Assembly (NCBI GenBank): GCA_005116835.1
Contig: SWDM01000022.1
Location: forward strand, 1 to 64,000
Direction of reading: 5' to 3'
Length of the DNA: 64,000 bases
Source of the DNA: Nitrospira sp.
GTDB taxonomy: Bacteria > Nitrospirota > Nitrospiria > Nitrospirales > Nitrospiraceae
This document shows positions 60,128 through 64,000 of this stretch, one piece after another (positions within the stretch are counted from its first letter, which is position 1; each line of letters begins with the position of its first letter). Under the pieces are notes generated by a model that was not told the DNA's origin, ran no database searches, and was given only the letters and a program-made list of their open reading frames with translations. The translations under genes and the position numbers were made by a program.

Positions 60128-60406
60128 ATGGTTACAGTGCTGGTCTTTGGATTGACGTTGCGCGATGCAGTCGGTGAAACAGAATTCGAGATCGCGGTCT
60201 CGGAGCCGACCACGGTCAGAAAACTCATTGAATCGAATCAGGATCGAATGGGTCCATTGCTGCAGTTCCTCTTGAACCGAGAAGTGATGGTTGCGGTGAA
60301 CAAAAAAGTGAGCGGAGAGGATACGGTGGTCAAGAACGGCGACATCGTGAAGCTCTCTCACCAGTCGAGAACGTCGTATGACGGGACTCGCGACATCCCC
60401 ACCTAA
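60128..60406 (+). CDS. MoaD/ThiS-like ubiquitin-fold protein lacking the terminal Gly-Gly
   Basis: 92 residues from ATG 60128 (GAGGAAG upstream); a longer frame from 60029 would translate the repeat. VTVLVFGLTLRDAVGETEFE, VSEPTTVRKLIESN, LQFLLNREVMVAVNKKVS and VVKNGDIVKLSHQ fit the beta-grasp fold of sulfur carriers. The C-terminus runs on as SYDGTRDIPT and has no Gly-Gly, so thiocarboxylate formation is unlikely as encoded. It may be a binding partner of the preceding oxidoreductase or an atypical carrier. Function uncertain. Confidence 0.7.
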   Translation: MVTVLVFGLTLRDAVGETEFEIAVSEPTTVRKLIESNQDRMGPLLQFLLNREVMVAVNKKVSGEDTVVKNGDIVKLSHQSRTSYDGTRDIPT

Positions 60407-60439
60407 CCGAATGCTGGCGAAGCGCAGCACGTAAGACTG

Positions 60440-60512
60440 TTATTTGGTTTGTTTGGTTTCTTTCGTTTGTTTGGTTGAACGAAACTAACCCGGTGAACCA
60501 AATCAACCAGAC
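60440..60512. repeat. Dispersed palindrome family A reaching into the hrpB 3' end
   Basis: TTATTTGGTTTGTTTGG, TTTCTTTCGTTTGTTTGG, core TTGAACGAAACTAACCCGGT, then GAACCAAATCAACCAGACCG. On the minus strand TCT GGT TGA, the last codons of hrpB, are part of it. Confidence 0.8.
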
Positions 60513-63037
60513 CGCCGTTTGGCTTTGGCGGTCGGCGGGGCAGTGAGGGGATCGTCTGGCCAGGAATGTTTGGGATAACGGCCGCGGAGTTCTTTCCTCA
60601 CTTCGAGATAGGCCGATTTCCAGAAGCTTGAGAGATCCCGTGTGATCTGGACTGGCTTGCGGGCCGGTGAGAGAAGATGCAGCATGACGGGAACCTTTCC
60701 ATCGACGAGACGGGGGGTGTCCTTACAGCCGAACATTTCTTGCAACCGCACAGCTAGGATGGGTAGATCCGGCGTCTCATATTCCACGCGAACGCTCGAT
60801 CCGCTTGGGACCGCCAGGTGGGTGGGGGCCCACCGATCGAGTTGGCGCGATTGTTCCCAGGAGAGGAGCGCGTGCAACGGTTGGGTGAGGTCGAGTCGCG
60901 AGACACGGTCGAGCGTCGTGACGCCGGATAGAAAAGGAGCAAGCCAATCGTCCAGTGTTCGCAGCAAGGACTCATCAGAGAGATCGGGCCACCGTGACTC
61001 TTGTCCTTCTATTCGACGGAGAAAAGCCACTCGCGCCCGCCACTGACGATGCTCCGGAGTCCAGGCCAGCCGGTTGAGTCCCGCCCGGCGAATGCCTTGC
61101 AATAATGCCGTCGACATCTTCGAAGGATCCGGCTTCGAGAGCCCCTGCTCTGACAGAATAAGTTGGCCCAATCGGCGTTGTCTTGTCGCGCATACCGCCT
61201 GAGCTGTCTCGTCCCACAACACCTCATCGATCGTTCGAATCTGGTTTGCATAGAGGGTGTCGAGATCGCGAAGGCCTACTGGCGCGGCCAGATCGATCCT
61301 AGCCCATTGCTGACCTCCGTCCAAATCGGCAATGACCAGATAGTCTTCTGCGCCAAGCGGATCGGGATTGGCAAAGAGGGCGCCTCGGCCATTGGCCATG
61401 AGATAGCGCGCGTCCTTCCCACTTTGGCGTTGAGCGATGCGATCAGGATAGGCGAGCGCGAGTAATAGACCGACCTCCTCGAGGCTGTCCTGCCGATTCG
61501 AACGGGCAGACCGTGGAAGTTGTCGTTGCCACAAGTCTGCGGCGCGTTTGACGCGTTGGCAGGCTGAGCGGTCAACGGTGGCGCCTGCAGCGTGATCGTG
61601 TTGCCCATGCAAGACATCCACACGGAGCCGCAGATCTGCATTGCGCCAGCCGGAGGGGCCGCGCAGAATGTCTCGCTCGCTGAGAAGGGCCGCCAATTCA
61701 CAGGCAAGGTCGCCGAGCTGCAACGGCACAGACTTGATCAGCATCTGCGCGAGACGCGGGTGGAGCGGGAGTTCTGCCAACTGTCTTCCATGTGGAGTGA
61801 TTTGTCCCTCTGGATTGAGCGCGCCGAGGCGGGTGAGTAGTTCTCTTGCTTGAGCGACAGCGCCGGGCGGTGGAGGCGTGAGCCAGGACAAGTCGTTTGG
61901 ATCTGCTGTGCCCCAGAGGGCTAATTCGAGCAACAATGGCGCAAGGTCCGCGTCGAGCATTTCCGGCGGACGACGAAGGGCTAAGGATTGCTGCTCTGCA
62001 GCCGTCCAGAGGCGAGAACAGACGCCTGGCTCCAGACGACCGGCCCGGCCACGACGTTGCTCGGCGGAATCTTGGGTGACGCGAATGGTTTCCAGCCTGG
62101 TCAGTCCCGATCGCGGGTCGAACCGAGGCACGCGCAACAAGCCGGCATCGATCACGACGCGAATGCCGTCGATCGTCAAGCTGGTCTCGGCGATGGAAGT
62201 AGCCAGCACAATCTTTCTCCTTCCCGATTCGGTGGGAGCGATCGTTCGGTCCTGCGCTTCTTGTGGCAAATCTCCATGGAGCGGCGCGATGAGGATACTC
62301 GATCCCAAATTCAGATCGAGGAGCTTTCGTTCGACGCGGCGGATCTCTGCCATGCCGGGCAGAAAGACGAGGAGACTGCCTTGGTCCTGCGCAAGCGAAC
62401 GCCGGATCGATTGGACCACTGCCACATCCAGATGGCCGGAGAGGGGCTGATCCAAATACCGGGTCTCCACGGGAAACATCCGTCCATCGGAGGCAATCAC
62501 CGGCGCATTGCCTAAGAGATCTGCAACCGGCCCACAATCCAACGTGGCCGACATGACGAGCAGGCGGAGATCCTGGCGGAAGAGCCGTTGCGCTTCGAGG
62601 CAGAGGGCCAAACCTGTGTCGGCTTGCAGGCTCCGTTCGTGGAATTCATCGAAGATCACGATCGCATAGTCGCTGAGTGCCGGATCCTGTTGGAGCAGGC
62701 GAGCGAGGATGCCTTCCGTCACCACTTCGATTCTCGTCTTGGGCCCCACCTTCGTATCGAGCTTCATGCGATATCCGACCGTTCCGCCGACCGGCTCACC
62801 AAGCGTAGATGCCATGCGTTGGGCCGCGGCTCGTGTGGCAAGCCGCCGAGGCTCCAACATGAGCAGCTTCTTTCCCTCGCACCACGAGGCATTGAGCAAG
62901 TCCAGCGGCACCCGCGTCGTTTTCCCTGCGCCTGGCGCTGCGGTCAGCAGCGCATTCCGTCCCTCTGTCAGCGTGCGACGTAGAGTCGGCAGCACATCTT
63001 CTATTGGAAGCTTGGACATGATAGGTTCGATGCTCAT
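60503..63037 (-). CDS. hrpB: ATP-dependent helicase HrpB
   Basis: 844 residues from ATG 63037 (MSIEPIMSKLPIEDVLPTLR); a frame reaching 63226 would overlap the divergent small gene and is rejected. DEAH/RHA family motifs: ALLTAAPGAGKTTRVPLDLL, VIFDEFHERSLQ, LLVMSATLDCGPV, VLATSIAETSLTIDGIRVVI, and QRRGRAGRLEPGVCSRLW. The C-terminal HrpB-specific part ends FGCKDTPRLVDGKVPVMLHL, LSPARKPVQITRDLSSFW and RYPKHSWPDDP. Length matches HrpB. The role in RNA metabolism is not well defined. Confidence 0.92.
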   Translation of the reverse strand: MSIEPIMSKLPIEDVLPTLRRTLTEGRNALLTAAPGAGKTTRVPLDLLNASWCEGKKLLMLEPRRLATRAAAQRMASTLGEPVGGTVGYRMKLDTKVGPKTRIEVVTEGILARLLQQDPALSDYAIVIFDEFHERSLQADTGLALCLEAQRLFRQDLRLLVMSATLDCGPVADLLGNAPVIASDGRMFPVETRYLDQPLSGHLDVAVVQSIRRSLAQDQGSLLVFLPGMAEIRRVERKLLDLNLGSSILIAPLHGDLPQEAQDRTIAPTESGRRKIVLATSIAETSLTIDGIRVVIDAGLLRVPRFDPRSGLTRLETIRVTQDSAEQRRGRAGRLEPGVCSRLWTAAEQQSLALRRPPEMLDADLAPLLLELALWGTADPNDLSWLTPPPPGAVAQARELLTRLGALNPEGQITPHGRQLAELPLHPRLAQMLIKSVPLQLGDLACELAALLSERDILRGPSGWRNADLRLRVDVLHGQHDHAAGATVDRSACQRVKRAADLWQRQLPRSARSNRQDSLEEVGLLLALAYPDRIAQRQSGKDARYLMANGRGALFANPDPLGAEDYLVIADLDGGQQWARIDLAAPVGLRDLDTLYANQIRTIDEVLWDETAQAVCATRQRRLGQLILSEQGLSKPDPSKMSTALLQGIRRAGLNRLAWTPEHRQWRARVAFLRRIEGQESRWPDLSDESLLRTLDDWLAPFLSGVTTLDRVSRLDLTQPLHALLSWEQSRQLDRWAPTHLAVPSGSSVRVEYETPDLPILAVRLQEMFGCKDTPRLVDGKVPVMLHLLSPARKPVQITRDLSSFWKSAYLEVRKELRGRYPKHSWPDDPLTAPPTAKAKRRSG

Positions 63038-63085
63038 GAGGCAGACTGTAGCAGACTCTCGGCGGGGACAAAAGGAAGCGAACGC

Positions 63086-63292
63086 ATGGCTGAGTATCGA
63101 TGGAGCATGGAGAAACCCGCCGCCGCCGGTTGGTACTGGTTCCGCGGTCCGGCTCACGAAGCGGACCCCTTTATTGTGCAAGTCGATGAGGTCGGCCAGT
63201 TTCAATGGCCAGACGGCGGGTTTCAAGAGGTGACACTGGCAAAAGGGGAGTGGGCGGGGCCTATCCAGCAGCCAGGAGAGACAGGCGAGTAG
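63086..63292 (+). CDS. Small Trp-rich protein of unknown function
   Basis: 68 residues: WSMEKPAAAGWYWFRGPAHE, FIVQVDEVGQFQWPDGGFQE, and GEWAGPIQQPGE. Small beta-rich composition with seven Trp; divergent from hrpB by 48 bases. It does not match a family I recognise. No signal peptide. Confidence 0.6.
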   Translation: MAEYRWSMEKPAAAGWYWFRGPAHEADPFIVQVDEVGQFQWPDGGFQEVTLAKGEWAGPIQQPGETGE

Positions 63293-63427
63293 CGGGAGTC
63301 GTGTTGAAAGATTGTTTCCTGACCGCTATCTCTTCAGGGGTGAACCGCAGTAGTATACCCACTTGTTTCCCATAGCCCGACATTCGTTCGACCGATATAC
63401 AATTCTAAAAGGCCATCGAGGCAATCT

Positions 63428-64000
63428 ATGAAACATGACACCACTTCCCCGCCGGCTGAACCGCCGGCGAAGGGTTTCTCACCGGGCTTCGCGGCACTGG
63501 GACTGGAAGCTGCCCTGCTGACGACGCTCGATACATTGGGCTATGAAGAGCCGACACCGATCCAGCGTGAGGCCATCCCTCCGTTGTTGGCCGGCCGCGA
63601 TCTCCTGGGTCAAGCGGCGACTGGAACCGGCAAGACGGCAGCCTTCACGCTGCCGCTGCTCCAACGCATTGCCCATTCTGCGCGGCGTTGTCCCTCTGCT
63701 CTTGTCCTGGTGCCGACCAGAGAGTTGGCGATGCAGGTCGGTGAAGCCGTCACGCGATATGGCAAAGAGCTCAAAATCTCCGTGCTCCCGGTCTACGGAG
63801 GTCAGGCGATGGGCCTGCAGCTCCAGGCCCTCAGACGCGGTGTCGATGTCATCGTGGCCACGCCTGGACGGGCGCTGGATCATATCCGTCGAAAGACCTT
63901 ACAGCTCAAGACGATTCAGATGGTCGTGCTGGATGAGGCCGATGAGATGCTGGACATGGGATTTGCCGAGGATCTGGATGCCATTCTCGAACAGACACCT
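63428..64000 (+). CDS. DEAD-box RNA helicase, N-terminal part (runs off the window)
   Basis: 191 codons from ATG 63428, preceded by GAGG, and still open at the end of the window. Q motif and surroundings FAALGLEAALLTTLDTLGYE with PTPIQREAIP, motif I AATGTGKTAAFTLPLL, motif Ia VPTRELAMQV, GG motif YGGQ, TPGRALDH and motif II VLDEADEMLDMGF are all intact. A Pro-rich leader of about 18 residues precedes the helicase core. It resembles the DeaD/RhlE group; the missing C-terminus would decide which. Confidence 0.9.
   Translation, partial: MKHDTTSPPAEPPAKGFSPGFAALGLEAALLTTLDTLGYEEPTPIQREAIPPLLAGRDLLGQAATGTGKTAAFTLPLLQRIAHSARRCPSALVLVPTRELAMQVGEAVTRYGKELKISVLPVYGGQAMGLQLQALRRGVDVIVATPGRALDHIRRKTLQLKTIQMVVLDEADEMLDMGFAEDLDAILEQTP

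Noticed and set aside
63038-63226. N-terminal extension of hrpB
   Set aside because: Would overlap the divergent small Trp-rich gene and lacks family similarity; ATG 63037 begins the conserved part.

Overview
The window reads as part of a Gram-negative, LPS-bearing chromosome, most probably Nitrospira or a close relative (phylum Nitrospirota). That assignment is an inference from gene content (lptF/lptG/lpxD, TonB-dependent B12 uptake, a large ChpA-like chemosensory locus, a PqqD-M50/HlyD/SecA-like export cluster) and from the style of the intergenic palindromes. No taxonomic marker was searched.

Layout. (1) 1-10.4 kb: the end of an insertion sequence fused onto a truncated Calx-beta/RTX protein. 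It is followed by a DUF3467 protein, a GAF-HlyD fusion, a PqqD/M50-peptidase/adaptor fusion, a shortened SecA-like ATPase, a second periplasmic adaptor and a TolC-family outer-membrane protein. Together these look like an envelope-spanning export or processing machine without a recognisable ABC or RND pump. (2) 10.5-13.0 kb: tRNA-Gly(CCC), ribosomal protein L28, a SemiSWEET sugar transporter and an unknown membrane-anchored protein. (3) 13.2-30.5 kb: a cobalamin island in two riboswitch-headed units. The first carries BtuF/BtuC/BtuD-like uptake genes and a nitrilase-family hydrolase. The second carries btuB, cbiA, cobO, a CWC protein, bluB, a PduO-type adenosyltransferase, cobU, cobT, cobS, cbiB, cobD, cbiZ, cbiP and a 38-codon remnant of a second PduO gene. 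Uptake, remodelling, adenosylation, lower-ligand synthesis and nucleotide-loop assembly are all present, but no corrin-ring genes lie in the window. (4) 30.5-46.2 kb: a PepSY protein, then a chemosensory array without CheR or CheB: periplasmic c-type haem protein, CheY, CheW, MCP, a CheA with four Hpt domains and a receiver, two more CheW-like proteins, a receiver/coiled-coil protein, two proteins with Hpt-like domains lacking the phospho-histidine (one fused to a degenerate HD-GYP domain), a roadblock-like protein with a stop codon near its start, and a small beta-rich protein. (5) 47.8-52.9 kb, minus strand: lptF-lptG-fabF-acp-lpxD, an outer-membrane/lipid A block. (6) 53-64 kb: cold-shock protein, TPR protein, 2-hydroxyacid dehydrogenase, FAD/Fe-S oxidoreductase, MoaD/ThiS-like protein, HrpB helicase, a small unknown protein and the start of a DEAD-box helicase.

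The most pervasive unexplained signal is a set of at least six families of long imperfect palindromes whose arms are themselves built of short degenerate repeats. They occupy most intergenic gaps, sit in the same peripheral arm of both cobalamin riboswitches, interrupt cbiA in frame, and supply the last codons and stop codon of several genes (fabF, hrpB, lpxD, two chemosensory genes). A separate 210-bp MITE-like inverted-repeat element follows cobO, with a half copy after the SemiSWEET gene.

All functional calls rest on reading motifs and domain order by eye; no database search was possible.
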